DNA from: an uncultured Clostridia bacterium
Lineage (GTDB): Bacteria > Bacillota > Clostridia > Christensenellales > Borkfalkiaceae
Direction of reading: 5' to 3'
Length of the DNA: 64,000 bases
NCBI GenBank assembly: GCA_944346885.1
Contig: CALVMR010000014.1
Span: 1 to 64,000 of the forward strand
The notes under the pieces were generated by a model that was not told the origin of the DNA, searched no databases, and was given only the letters and a program-made list of their open reading frames with translations. A program made the position numbers and the translations under genes. Position 1 is the stretch's first letter. Each line of letters starts with the position of its first letter. This document shows, piece after piece, positions 8,151 through 15,811 of this stretch.

Positions 8151-9587
8151 TTATACGGATACGCTTCCGCTCATGCCCAGATCTTTTGCGTGTTCCGCCA
8201 AGATCGGATCGATCTCCGCCGCCAAAAATTCTTCCACCTGCACGGGCGCGCGCCCGATAAATTTATTCGCGTCCAAGATCTCGCCGAGGCGGGCATGCAC
8301 GGGGGAAAACATTGCGTCCGCACGGATCAAGTCGATCAGATCGTTCTCCTTTCCTTCCAGCTTTACATGCCCCGCCGCCTGCATGGCAAGGGTACGGATG
8401 CGCTCGTGCAGTTCCTGCCTGTCTCCGCCCGCCTTCACGCATTCCATCATAATGTTTTCCGTTGCCATGAACGGCAGTTCCGCCGCGATGTGCTTGGCGA
8501 TGACCTTTTCGTAAACGACCAAGTTTTCGGAGACATTCAAATAGAGGTTCAAAATAGCGTCTACCGAAAGGAACGCCTGCGCGATCACGATGCGCTTGTT
8601 CGCACTGTCGTCAAGGGTGCGCTCAAACCACTGCGTTGAAGCCGTTACGGCACAGTTGATCGGCAAGCTGAGCACATATCTGGCAAGCGACCCCATGCGC
8701 TCGCTGCGCATCGGATTGCGCTTGTACGCCATCGCCGAAGACCCGATCTGATGCTTTTCAAAGGGCTCTTCGATCTCTTTCATGTTTTGCAACAGGCGGA
8801 TATCGTTGGAAAAACGATAGCAGCTCTGCGCGATCTGCGAAAGCACGCAAAGTACGTTGTAATCGAATTTGCGCGGGTACGTTTGCCCCGTGACCCCGTA
8901 TACTTTTCCGTAACCGAGCTTTGCAACGACCAGCCGTTCCAACTGTTTGACCTTTTCGCCGTCTCCGTCAAACAGATCGAGAAAACTTGCCTGCGTCCCC
9001 GTCGTGCCCTTTACGCCGCGCAATTTCACCGTGTTTTGCAGATCTTTCAAGCTGCGGTAATCCATGGCAAGATCGGAGAGCCACAGCGCGGCGCGCTTTC
9101 CGACCGTCGTCAACTGCGCCGGCTGCAAATGCGTAAAACCGAGCGTGGGGAGGGCTTTGTATTTGCGGGCAAACGCCTGCAACTTATCCATGACGTTGAC
9201 CAATTTTTTCTCAACGAGGCGAAGCGCGTCGTCGATGATCATGATCTCCGCATTGTCCGTCACATAGCAAGACGTTGCGCCCAAATGAATGATGGGCTTT
9301 GCCGAAGGCGCCAGTTTGCCGAACGCCTTCACATGCGCCATTACGTCGTGCCGCACTTCCTTTTCAAACGCGCGCGCGTCGTCGTAATTGATATCTTCGG
9401 CATGCGCCTTCATTTCGGCGATCTGCGCATCGGTAACGGGAAGCCCCAATTCTTTTTCCGATTCCGCAAGGGCGATCCAAAGTTTGCGCCAAAGGCGGAA
9501 TTTTTTATCGTCCGAAAAGTTTTCCGCCATCTCCCGCCCTGCATAACGGCTGAGCAGCGGATTTTCATACACACTTGTATCTGCCAT
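8151..9587 (-). CDS. purB: Adenylosuccinate lyase
   Basis: Fumarase/aspartase superfamily enzyme of 478 residues that cleaves SAICAR and adenylosuccinate, releasing fumarate, in purine synthesis. The superfamily signature GSSAMAYKRNPMRSE is at about residues 289-303 (flexible loop with catalytic Ser), and GATSCYVTDN near residue 103 carries the conserved TS pair. Length fits the PurB subgroup found in Bacteroidetes, eukaryotes and some Clostridia rather than the 430-residue B. subtilis type. A GGGAGA Shine-Dalgarno precedes the ATG. No other pur gene is in the window. Confidence 0.96.
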   Translation of the reverse strand: MADTSVYENPLLSRYAGREMAENFSDDKKFRLWRKLWIALAESEKELGLPVTDAQIAEMKAHAEDINYDDARAFEKEVRHDVMAHVKAFGKLAPSAKPIIHLGATSCYVTDNAEIMIIDDALRLVEKKLVNVMDKLQAFARKYKALPTLGFTHLQPAQLTTVGKRAALWLSDLAMDYRSLKDLQNTVKLRGVKGTTGTQASFLDLFDGDGEKVKQLERLVVAKLGYGKVYGVTGQTYPRKFDYNVLCVLSQIAQSCYRFSNDIRLLQNMKEIEEPFEKHQIGSSAMAYKRNPMRSERMGSLARYVLSLPINCAVTASTQWFERTLDDSANKRIVIAQAFLSVDAILNLYLNVSENLVVYEKVIAKHIAAELPFMATENIMMECVKAGGDRQELHERIRTLAMQAAGHVKLEGKENDLIDLIRADAMFSPVHARLGEILDANKFIGRAPVQVEEFLAAEIDPILAEHAKDLGMSGSVSV

Positions 9588-9648
9588 GATTATCTCCCGT
9601 GTTCCGCATTCCTATGCGCGCAGGCAGAAAAAGCCCGCAAACGCAAAA

Positions 9649-9672
9649 AAGGAGCAACCGCCGTCGCTCCTG
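9649..9672 (-). terminator. Terminator of the PC4-like gene
   Basis: GGAGCGAC and GTTGCTCC arms (one G-T pair) followed by TTTTTT on minus, just after the stop codon at 9680. Confidence 0.7.
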
Positions 9673-9679
9673 CACACGC

Positions 9680-9901
9680 TCAGATCTCCGAACGATCGAG
9701 CAGCTCTTTCAGTGCCAATACTTCGTCCTGCGTAAGCGTGATCCCCTTCCCCATCCGGTCATGCCCTTCGTTCCAAGTGCGAATATCATAAACGGGCTCA
9801 CGATCGTTCCAGCGAACGATGTTCAGCTCTTTTTTCCAGCCGTTCCCCGTTTCGCCGAGTTCTCCGATCTTTTCTACGATCTCATATTTAAGTTCTGCCA
9901 T
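9680..9901 (-). CDS. PC4/YdbC family ssDNA-binding-like protein
   Basis: Protein of 73 residues resembling Lactococcus YdbC, a PC4-fold single-stranded nucleic acid binding protein: residues 1-55 fit the four-stranded sheet (GWKKELNIVRWNDREPVYDIR) and residues 56-73 the closing helix (TLTQDEVLALKELLD). The promoter TTTACA-17-TATACT and a GGAGGGAG-type ribosome site lie upstream, and a terminator follows, so it is monocistronic. Its role in the cell is not established. Confidence 0.8.
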   Translation of the reverse strand: MAELKYEIVEKIGELGETGNGWKKELNIVRWNDREPVYDIRTWNEGHDRMGKGITLTQDEVLALKELLDRSEI

Positions 9902-9934
9902 ATTGCTCCCTCCGCTTAGCGGAAATTTTCTTAA

Positions 9935-9963
9935 AGTATAGCATATCCGCCCGTAAATGTAAA
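9935..9963 (-). promoter_or_regulatory. Promoter of the PC4-like gene
   Basis: TTTACA (9958-9963), 17-bp spacer, TATACT (9935-9940) on minus. The leader holds a small CCGCTTAGCGG hairpin next to the ribosome site. Confidence 0.65.
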
Positions 9964-9973
9964 GAACTTCGCT

Positions 9974-10159
9974 TCATTTTCCCTTTCTTTTTTGTTCGCC
10001 CGCCCCGACGATCCCGTCGATACGGATCACGGCGCTGTCGCGGATATCCAAGCATTTTCCGCAATTGTCGCACACTTTGTTCGGGTCCAAGTCACACATT
10101 ACGCATTCGAGGCAGCCGATGCAGTCTCTGTCATACAACACGCACTTTTGCGTTTCCAC
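9974..10159 (-). CDS. Small cysteine-rich protein divergent from lexA, unknown function
   Basis: A 61-residue protein from a GTG at 10159, chosen because AAGGAG is eight bases upstream; the longer frame would run through the lexA promoter. Nine cysteines fall in clusters: CxxxxxxCxxCxxCxxC, then CDNCGKC. The spacing suggests a small Fe-S or zinc-binding module, possibly ferredoxin-like but without the classical CxxCxxCxxxCP pattern. It shares a 100-bp intergenic region with lexA that carries two LexA-type boxes, one of which lies in its own probable promoter, so SOS control is plausible. No named family is recognised with confidence. Confidence 0.7.
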   Translation of the reverse strand: METQKCVLYDRDCIGCLECVMCDLDPNKVCDNCGKCLDIRDSAVIRIDGIVGAGEQKRKGK

Positions 10160-10195
10160 GGCAAAACTCCTTCGAAAAAAAATTTTAAAATTATT

Positions 10196-10209
10196 CAAAC
10201 ATTTGTTTG
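10196..10209. promoter_or_regulatory. LexA box 1
   Basis: CAAACATTTGTTTG, a CAAAC-N4-GTTTG palindrome overlapping the lexA -35 hexamer. It is a variant of the Bacillus CGAAC-N4-GTTCG SOS box. Confidence 0.75.
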
Positions 10210-10235
10210 CATTTTTCAAACAAATGTGATATACT
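10207..10235 (+). promoter_or_regulatory. lexA promoter
   Basis: TTGCAT (10207-10212), 17-bp spacer, TATACT (10230-10235). Both LexA boxes overlap it. Confidence 0.7.
10217..10230. promoter_or_regulatory. LexA box 2
   Basis: CAAACAAATGTGAT, one perfect CAAAC half and one degenerate half, in the spacer of the lexA promoter. Boxes 1 and 2 together form an 11-bp perfect inverted repeat (10199-10209 and 10217-10227). Confidence 0.55.
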
Positions 10236-10259
10236 GTTGGCATAAGGAGGTGTGTGCCC

Positions 10260-10850
10260 ATGTCGGAAAAGAGCAGAAGCAAAATGCAGGCGGTGCTGGA
10301 TTTTATCAACGAATACAATGCCGAATACGGCTATTCCCCCACCGTGCGCGAAATCTGCAACAAGCTGGATATCAAATCGACCGCTTCCGCCTATTATTAT
10401 ATGGAGAAGCTGAACGAAGAGGGGCTTCTCTCCAAATCTCCGAACAAAAACCGCGCCGTAAACATCCGCAAAAACGCTTCCGTCAACATCCCTCTCATCG
10501 GCACGGTCACGGCTGGGCAGCCGATCTTTGCCTATGAAAATTATGAGGATTACTACTCCTTCCCCGCAGGCAGCTTCCGCGGAAGCGATCTGTTTATGCT
10601 CAACGTTGTAGGTACGAGCATGATCAACGCGGGGATCTTTGACGGCGATAAGATCGTTGTGCGCAAGCAAGCCACCGCCGAAAACGGCGAGATCGTTGTC
10701 GCGCTCATCGACGACAGCGCCACCGTAAAACGCTTTTACAAGCGCGACGGGCACTATGTGCTCCACCCCGAAAACGACGCCATGGACGATATCGTTGTAA
10801 ACGAGGTAAGCATTTTAGGAAGAGTTGTCGGGCTGGTTCGCAGTTTTTAA
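10260..10850 (+). CDS. lexA: LexA SOS repressor
   Basis: Repressor-protease of 196 residues. ATG at 10260 is preferred over GTG at 10254 because AGGAGG is nine bases upstream. The N-terminal winged helix spans about residues 1-65, with a recognition helix (STASAYYYMEKL) unlike the SSSTVHGHL type of Bacillus, fitting the altered operator. The self-cleavage site is Ala-Gly in TVTAGQP (about residue 88), the catalytic Ser is in GTSM (about 122) and the catalytic Lys in TVKRF (about 160). RecA-stimulated self-cleavage would release SOS genes. A strong terminator follows. Confidence 0.96.
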   Translation: MSEKSRSKMQAVLDFINEYNAEYGYSPTVREICNKLDIKSTASAYYYMEKLNEEGLLSKSPNKNRAVNIRKNASVNIPLIGTVTAGQPIFAYENYEDYYSFPAGSFRGSDLFMLNVVGTSMINAGIFDGDKIVVRKQATAENGEIVVALIDDSATVKRFYKRDGHYVLHPENDAMDDIVVNEVSILGRVVGLVRSF

Positions 10851-10867
10851 AAAAACCTGCTTTTTAT

Positions 10868-10900
10868 TCCGCCGCGCAGCGATGCGCGGCGGATCTTTTT
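10868..10900 (+). terminator. lexA terminator
   Basis: Perfect 11-bp stem (TCCGCCGCGCA) with a GCGA loop followed by TCTTTTT. Confidence 0.85.
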
Positions 10901-10958
10901 ATCCAAACCGTTTTTTTGCGGAGCCCGTGCACAGAACCGCGCCACTGCCGTCTGCACA

Positions 10959-11074
10959 TTCCGCTTTGCACCGCGCTTGCCCGAATGTTTCGTTATGCGC
11001 CGCATTTGCCTGTATGTTCCGCTTCGCGCTATGTTTGCCTGCGCGTTCCGCTTTGCGCTTCGTTTGCAGCATCA
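10959..11074. repeat. Four-copy 29-bp degenerate tandem repeat
   Basis: Units at 10959-10987, 10988-11016, 11017-11045 and 11046-11074, each exactly 29 bases. They share TTCCGCTTTGCGC near the start and a TTTGCCTG-like core near the end. A unit length not divisible by three and the absence of a ribosome site argue against coding. Apart from the lexA terminator, nothing else is seen in the 248-bp gap between lexA and the reductase gene. Confidence 0.75.
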
Positions 11075-11098
11075 AAAAGTTTTGCCCGCTGCGGTGTG

Positions 11099-12214
11099 TT
11101 ACGATTCGTAGCGGCGGGCGATCTCTTTAAGATACGCGCGGATCGGCAGATGCTGCGGGCACGCCGCCTCGCATTTTTTGCAGCCGATGCAATCGCTCGC
11201 CTTACCGTGGTGCTGCGTATACGTCTCGTAATACTGCTTTTGCAAATTGTACCCGCCCTTGCGCCCCAGCTGCTCGTTATTATACAGCGAAAAATATTCG
11301 GGGATCGCAATTTTTTTCGGGCAGCCGTCCGTGCAATAGCGGCACGCGGTGCACGGAATGGAGGTGCCAGCGGTCAAAACACGCACCGCCTCCCGCAAAA
11401 CAGAAAGTTCCTGCTCGTTCAACGGGCGAAGATCCTGTATGGTCGCCATATTGTCTTGCACTTGCGCAAGATCGGACATCCCGCTGAGCACCATCGCCAC
11501 GTTTGGCAGACCTGCGGCAAAGCGAAGCGCCCACGATGCGGGCGACCACGCAGGCTGCACGGCGGCAAACAGCTCAGTGACCGCCTGCGGAAGACGGGTC
11601 AGCCCGCCTCCCTTGACCGGCTCCATCACAATGATCTCTTTGCCGTGGCGGACCGCCGTTTCATAACACAGGCGCGACTGAATGCCCGCGTCCTCCCAAT
11701 CGAGGTAGTTGATCTGCAACTGCACATAATCCACTTCCGGATGCGCAGACAAGATCTTATCCAAAACGGAAGCCGTATCGTGAAACGAAAAACCCGTCTT
11801 TTTAACGATCCCGCGCCGCTTTAAGTCTGCAAGAAAGGAAAAACTGCCGAAGCGCTCTGCCTTTTCGTAATTTTCGGTACCGAGATTGTGCAGCAAATAG
11901 ACGTCGAAATAGCCCGCCCCCGTGCGCGCAAGCTGCTCGGCGAAGATGCGGCTCTGATCTTCCTGCTTGTTAAGGAACATTGTCGGCAGCTTGCTTGTGA
12001 CCGAAAAACTTTCACGGGAATGGCGCTGCACCAATGCTTTTTTGACGATCTCCTCGCTCAGCCCGCCGTGATACATATAGGCGGTATCAAAATAGGTAAA
12101 GCCGTTCGCCAAAAAGGCATCCGCCATTTCGCAAACGCGCGGCAGATCGACGCTTTTGGGATCATCCTTTTCCAAAAGCGGCAGGCGCATCAAACCGAAT
12201 CCGAGTTTCTTCAT
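11099..12214 (-). CDS. Aldo/keto reductase with C-terminal ferredoxin-like domain
   Basis: Protein of 371 residues: an AKR TIM barrel (about 1-280) opening with GFGLMRLP and containing the catalytic Asp-Tyr (FDTAYMYHG), Lys (SVTSKLP) and His (VYLLHNL) set, then two cysteine motifs, CTACRYCTDGCP and CIGCKKCEAACP, that would bind two [4Fe-4S] clusters. This arrangement is common in anaerobes and suggests electron input from ferredoxin as well as or instead of NADPH. The ATG at 12214 follows GGAGGAG; the start overlaps the DUF1893 stop (ATGA), so the two genes are translationally coupled. The substrate is unknown. Confidence 0.92.
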   Translation of the reverse strand: MKKLGFGLMRLPLLEKDDPKSVDLPRVCEMADAFLANGFTYFDTAYMYHGGLSEEIVKKALVQRHSRESFSVTSKLPTMFLNKQEDQSRIFAEQLARTGAGYFDVYLLHNLGTENYEKAERFGSFSFLADLKRRGIVKKTGFSFHDTASVLDKILSAHPEVDYVQLQINYLDWEDAGIQSRLCYETAVRHGKEIIVMEPVKGGGLTRLPQAVTELFAAVQPAWSPASWALRFAAGLPNVAMVLSGMSDLAQVQDNMATIQDLRPLNEQELSVLREAVRVLTAGTSIPCTACRYCTDGCPKKIAIPEYFSLYNNEQLGRKGGYNLQKQYYETYTQHHGKASDCIGCKKCEAACPQHLPIRAYLKEIARRYES

Positions 12215-12705
12215 CCCTTTTTCTCCTCCGTTGCCCTCTCTGTGTCCTTTTCCTGCTTCCGCAGGGTACACAAGGCTTTTTGCAGCACGGCGTATGCCGA
12301 GGCCGGCTCCTCCACGTCGCGCACCGCCAACTCCATCGGGCAGGCGCCGTCTCCCGCGCGGTTTACGATCGTATCCGCCAAGACCCCGAAACTCGCCGCA
12401 ATGCCCTCCCGCCGCAGCACGGAAAGCGCGCCGCGGCTCATGACCGCGCCGTATACCGCCCGCACGCGCATGGACGCAAAGAGCAGCGCGGCAGCCTTGC
12501 CTACGATCTTATCCGCCGCCGAATATCCGTCATACGGCACACCGCTTTCGATCAATTCCAAAAGCGGCGCGATCCCGCGCAGCGCCATCGTAACTTCGGA
12601 ATCCCCTTTGCACAGCGCCACTCCGATCCCGCCCTGTGCCAACAATGCCTTTGCTTTTAAAAGATCCCCCTTTTCTCCCGCCGTACGGTCGGCTTTACCG
12701 CTCAT
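12211..12705 (-). CDS. DUF1893 domain protein
   Basis: Protein of 164 residues; residues 10-125 match the DUF1893 family, a member of the cytidine-deaminase-like fold group, recognised by SGVPYDGYSAADKIVGKAAA. The catalytic role is not known. ATG at 12705 is favoured: the ATG nine bases upstream directly abuts the AAAGGAG ribosome site, whereas the second has correct spacing. It overlaps the downstream ferredoxin-type aldo/keto reductase by four bases, implying a shared pathway or protein complex; this is inference from coupling alone. Confidence 0.8.
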   Translation of the reverse strand: MSGKADRTAGEKGDLLKAKALLAQGGIGVALCKGDSEVTMALRGIAPLLELIESGVPYDGYSAADKIVGKAAALLFASMRVRAVYGAVMSRGALSVLRREGIAASFGVLADTIVNRAGDGACPMELAVRDVEEPASAYAVLQKALCTLRKQEKDTERATEEKKG

Positions 12706-12782
12706 CCGCAGCATCTCCTTTGGCTTTACACGCGCAACTCGTTCAATTTTTTAAGGCGTATCGGAAAATTGTGCCGATTTGC

Positions 12783-12811
12783 TTGCAAAACAAACGGCAA
12801 TATAGTATAAT
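12783..12811 (+). promoter_or_regulatory. Promoter of tRNA-Leu
   Basis: TTGCAA (12783-12788), 17-bp spacer, TATAAT (12806-12811), 16 bases before the mature 5' end. Confidence 0.85.
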
Positions 12812-12827
12812 AACTATTGTTCCGTCC

Positions 12828-12914
12828 GCCGCTGTGGTGAAATTGGCAGACGCGCTGGACTCAAAATCCAGTGGTAGCGATACCGTGTCGGTTCGAGTCC
12901 GACCAGCGGCACCA
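12828..12914 (+). tRNA. tRNA-Leu (anticodon CAA)
   Basis: Class II tRNA with acceptor arms GCCGCTG and CAGCGGC, anticodon loop CTCAAAA (anticodon CAA reading UUG), a long variable arm, T-loop TTCGAGT and an encoded CCA at 12912-12914. Confidence 0.97.
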
Positions 12915-12918
12915 AACC

Positions 12919-12953
12919 AAAAAGCATACCTCGTTACAAGGTGTGCTTTTTTG
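12919..12953 (+). terminator. Terminator of tRNA-Leu
   Basis: AAAGCATACCT and AGGTGTGCTTT arms with one mismatch, followed by TTTTTT-type T-run. Confidence 0.8.
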
Positions 12954-12959
12954 TTTGCG

Positions 12960-13110
12960 GCGTTTCCGATACGAAGGCGTAAAATTGCCTTGATCCTTTC
13001 CGCCGAGACGAAGCGGCAATCCCGCTCTTCCCTTGTCTCCGGTGCGAAGCCGCTAAACCGGTCCCGTTTCTTGTCTCCGATGCGAAGCCGCTAAACCGCC
13101 CAGCCCCTTG
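12960..13110. repeat. Degenerate tandem repeat of about 37 bp between two tRNA genes
   Basis: Four units anchored by CGAAG at 12972, 13009, 13045 and 13083 (spacings 37, 36, 38). The last two are nearly identical (TTGTCTCCGRTGCGAAGCCG followed by CTAAACCG). The 400-bp gap between the two tRNA genes otherwise holds only terminators; a reading frame on minus exists but has no ribosome site or recognisable family. Confidence 0.7.
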
Positions 13111-13332
13111 CTCCCGGCAAAAGCAAAATGCGTGCGCCGTGCGCGCACGGAACGCGCAACGAGCCTTGCTATTCGGCATTCGCCGTTTTATTTACAGAAT
13201 TTATTATAGCACAAACATAAAACTTTTGCAAAAGAAATTCTCTTTCCTTTTGTGCCCTGCCCGATCAAAAAATCCGATCCGAAAGCCTGCTTGCGATGCA
13301 GAACCTCGGATCGGTATGGCGGAAATATAAAG

Positions 13333-13359
13333 AAAAAACCACCGGGTCCGGTGGTTTTT

Positions 13360-13360
<1 letters not shown>
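13333..13360 (-). terminator. Terminator of tRNA-Thr
   Basis: AAAAAACCACCG and CGGTGGTTTTTT arms directly abutting the CCA end of the tRNA on minus. Confidence 0.85.
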
Positions 13361-13435
<75 letters not shown>

Positions 13436-13475
13436 AATGCGGCGCGCGGCAGATGCACTGCCGCACAGCTATTTT

Positions 13476-13504
13476 ATTTTATAAGAAACACAAAAAAAAG
13501 TCAA
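13476..13504 (-). promoter_or_regulatory. Promoter of tRNA-Thr
   Basis: TTGACT (13499-13504), 17-bp spacer, TAAAAT (13476-13481) on minus. The leader contains a GCGGCAG/CTGCCGC hairpin before the tRNA. Confidence 0.65.
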
Positions 13505-13564
13505 TCGTTTCTGAGAAAGAAGCCCGATTTTTTTGTGTAAATTTCCCAGCCGCCCTGCCGCCCT

Positions 13565-14605
13565 CTATGATTTTTCCAGCACGAGCGCTCGGCAAAACGA
13601 GAGCACCGTTTCCATCACTTCGGCGTCCTCTTCGGTCATGCGCCGATAATCGGCGGCGGCATACAGCGCCGGCGCGGCGGCACGGTCCTTTTTTGCCTTT
13701 GCCGCGATCTCCCCGAACGTTTTATGCATATACCGCTCGGCTTCCACGGTAAGGTAGATATTGTGCCCTTTTCCGGGATAGCTGCGATACACGATATTTT
13801 CGCACCCGTGCACCGCCTCGCGCACGCGCGCGCCGTTCCCCGAAAAGCACACCGTGGCGTCCTCCTCTCCGTATAGGAGCAGAACGGGCTTTTGCGTCCT
13901 TTTCAGCGAACGGACGGCATCAAAATTTGCGTATTTGCCGAAGCGGACCCGATTGAACAACTTGAACCAGCTGCGGCATGCCCATTCGGCAAAACGGCAC
14001 TTCCCCATCGTGTTTTGCGCAATAACGCCCGCAGAAGAAACAAAGCCGCACAGCGCCGCGGCGCCCTCGATGCGCACGTCGGTATCCAAGGTGTTCATGA
14101 CCGAAAAGCCGCCCCAAGAATGCCCGACCAAAATGCGTTTGAAATTTCGCAGGCGCGCATCCCGTGCGGCAAAACGGAGCGCAAACCGCAGATCGATCGC
14201 CCCTTGATCAAACCCGCCGAGCGCCTTTCCTTCGCTGGAAACGCAGCCCGTTCCGTCAAAGGCGAGCACCAAAAAACCCGCGCGGGCAAGCGAATCAATC
14301 TCCGTTGTATAGGCAAGGTGCCCTGCCCCGAACCCGTGCGAAAAGACGGCGACCCCGATCGGGCAAACCCCTTCCGCACTGTAAACGGCGCCGCGCAGCA
14401 TCTGCCCTTTATCCGAAGGAAAACAGACGGGATCCGCCCGCAATCCCGCAAAATCTTCCGCCGTAAAATAGTGAATGTATTTATTGCCGTCATAACGGCG
14501 GTAAAAAATTTTGCGATGGACCGCCAGCGCAACAACAAAAAACACAGCCGCCGTTATAAACGCCGCCGCAACTGCCCCGATCAAGATCCACCATGCCCAA
14601 AACAT
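13565..14605 (-). CDS. Membrane-anchored alpha/beta hydrolase
   Basis: Protein of 346 residues: an N-terminal transmembrane helix (about 4-27, WAWWILIGAVAAAFITAAV) and an alpha/beta hydrolase domain. The nucleophile elbow is GHSWGGFS (about residue 180), the acid is probably in LLYGEEDATV, and the His in PGKGHNIY. Start ATG at 14605 follows GGAG. Similar proteins are annotated as serine aminopeptidase S33 or acylglycerol lipase-like, but the substrate cannot be read from sequence. A perfect consensus promoter lies 40-70 bases upstream, so it is an independent unit. Confidence 0.85.
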   Translation of the reverse strand: MFWAWWILIGAVAAAFITAAVFFVVALAVHRKIFYRRYDGNKYIHYFTAEDFAGLRADPVCFPSDKGQMLRGAVYSAEGVCPIGVAVFSHGFGAGHLAYTTEIDSLARAGFLVLAFDGTGCVSSEGKALGGFDQGAIDLRFALRFAARDARLRNFKRILVGHSWGGFSVMNTLDTDVRIEGAAALCGFVSSAGVIAQNTMGKCRFAEWACRSWFKLFNRVRFGKYANFDAVRSLKRTQKPVLLLYGEEDATVCFSGNGARVREAVHGCENIVYRSYPGKGHNIYLTVEAERYMHKTFGEIAAKAKKDRAAAPALYAAADYRRMTEEDAEVMETVLSFCRALVLEKS

Positions 14606-14645
14606 ACTCCGCTCCACATTCCGATCCGCTGATTTTTCCTGTACA

Positions 14646-14674
14646 ATTATAGCCGAAATGCAAAAAAATGTCAA
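14646..14674 (-). promoter_or_regulatory. Consensus promoter of the hydrolase gene
   Basis: TTGACA (14669-14674), 17-bp spacer, TATAAT (14646-14651) on minus: a perfect sigma-A type promoter. Confidence 0.85.
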
Positions 14675-14786
14675 ATACCCTGCCGCCACGCTTCTCTCTA
14701 TCCTTAAAACCGCCCGTCCCATCCGAATTTTAACGGCGGCGGCATACCCTGCCGCACAGGGAAATGGAGGCTGCGGCGGCAATCTC

Positions 14787-14821
14787 TTCCGTTTTTTATG
14801 CCTTTCCTTCTAAAAACGGAA
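14787..14821. repeat. Inverted repeat upstream of the NlpC/P60 gene
   Basis: TTCCGTTTTT and AAAAACGGAA, perfect 10-bp arms around a 15-base loop. It sits between two divergent promoters; role unknown. Confidence 0.5.
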
Positions 14822-14851
14822 AAGGCAGCCTGCTATGGAAAAATTTTATCG

Positions 14852-14880
14852 TTGCACGAAGGCATAGTTTTTAGTATGAT
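14852..14880 (+). promoter_or_regulatory. Promoter of the NlpC/P60 gene
   Basis: TTGCAC (14852-14857), 17-bp spacer, TATGAT (14875-14880). Confidence 0.7.
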
Positions 14881-14900
14881 AGACGGCGGAGGTCAAGAAT

Positions 14901-15794
14901 ATGAAAAAATTATCTTTGCAACTGTTGGCTCTCATCTTTGTCGCCGCCATGGCGCTTTCCATGCTGGCGCTCGTTTTCTCCCCCGCCGTTCTCCGCGGCG
15001 GCGGGCAATCCGTCGAAGACGCGGGCGGAGGCGAAAGCGGCACGACACCGCCCGACGATACGGAGGAAGGCGCGGAAAGCGGACCCTCTTCCCCGGAGGA
15101 AGAAGCCCCCGCCCCGCCCGCACCCGAACCGGAGCCCGTTCCCGAAGAAACAAATGCCGTATACATTCGTTCGCGCACCGACGGGCTGAGCGTGCGTTCG
15201 GGCGCGGGAACAAATTACGGGGTGCTTGGGCATATCAACCGCGACGATATGCTGCATTACGTCGGCAAAAAGGGAAGCTGGTACGAAACGGTCTATAAAA
15301 ACAAACGCGCCTACATCAGCGCCGCAAGCGCCTATACGGAGCTGTTTACGCTCCCCGCGGAAGATGCAGACGAACGCGTCGAAGCGGTGATCGAGGAGGG
15401 CGTGAACCTGCTCGGCTTCGTGTATGTATACGGCGCGATCCGCCTGCACGACGGAAACGGAAACCTTTTGAAAAACTTTGACGCGACCAAATACGACTGC
15501 TCCTCGCTGATGCAATATATCTTTTACCACGGAGCGGGCATCAATTTGAACATGACGACCCGCACCCAAGTAAAACAGGGCAGCTATGTGGCAAAAAGCA
15601 AGATCGAACGGGGCGACCTGCTCTTTTTTACCAACTCTTCCCGCTACAACAAGACGGGCGTAGAGCGGATCGGGCATGTAGCGCTGTACCTCGGCGACAA
15701 TTATATCCTGCATACCGCATCCGATTACGCCGTGATCGAACCGATCAGCAAAACGCGCTGGGGCTATTACATTGAAGCCAGACGCGTGTTCTGA
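14901..15794 (+). CDS. Secreted SH3b-NlpC/P60 peptidoglycan hydrolase
   Basis: Protein of 297 residues: signal-anchor or signal peptide (1-27), an acidic Pro/Glu/Gly-rich linker (about 32-80), a bacterial SH3 domain (about 85-150, RTDGLSVRSGAGTNYGVLG) and an NlpC/P60 cysteine peptidase domain (about 160-297) with the catalytic Cys in YDCSSLMQY and His in GHVALYLG. Such enzymes cut gamma-D-Glu-diamino acid bonds in stem peptides, consistent with the meso-DAP wall predicted from murE. GGAGGTC precedes the ATG. The long acidic linker probably spans the wall. Confidence 0.92.
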   Translation: MKKLSLQLLALIFVAAMALSMLALVFSPAVLRGGGQSVEDAGGGESGTTPPDDTEEGAESGPSSPEEEAPAPPAPEPEPVPEETNAVYIRSRTDGLSVRSGAGTNYGVLGHINRDDMLHYVGKKGSWYETVYKNKRAYISAASAYTELFTLPAEDADERVEAVIEEGVNLLGFVYVYGAIRLHDGNGNLLKNFDATKYDCSSLMQYIFYHGAGINLNMTTRTQVKQGSYVAKSKIERGDLLFFTNSSRYNKTGVERIGHVALYLGDNYILHTASDYAVIEPISKTRWGYYIEARRVF

Positions 15795-15811
15795 CAAAAA
15801 ACTGCAAAAAC

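Noticed and set aside
10916..11824. Plus-strand frame spanning the 29-bp repeats and antisense to the aldo/keto reductase
   Set aside because: Repeat unit is not a multiple of three, and most of the frame is antisense to a real gene.
12934..13179. Minus-strand 81-codon frame over the 37-bp repeats
   Set aside because: Starts and ends inside repeats and the tRNA-Leu terminator, has no ribosome site; repetition explains its open reading.
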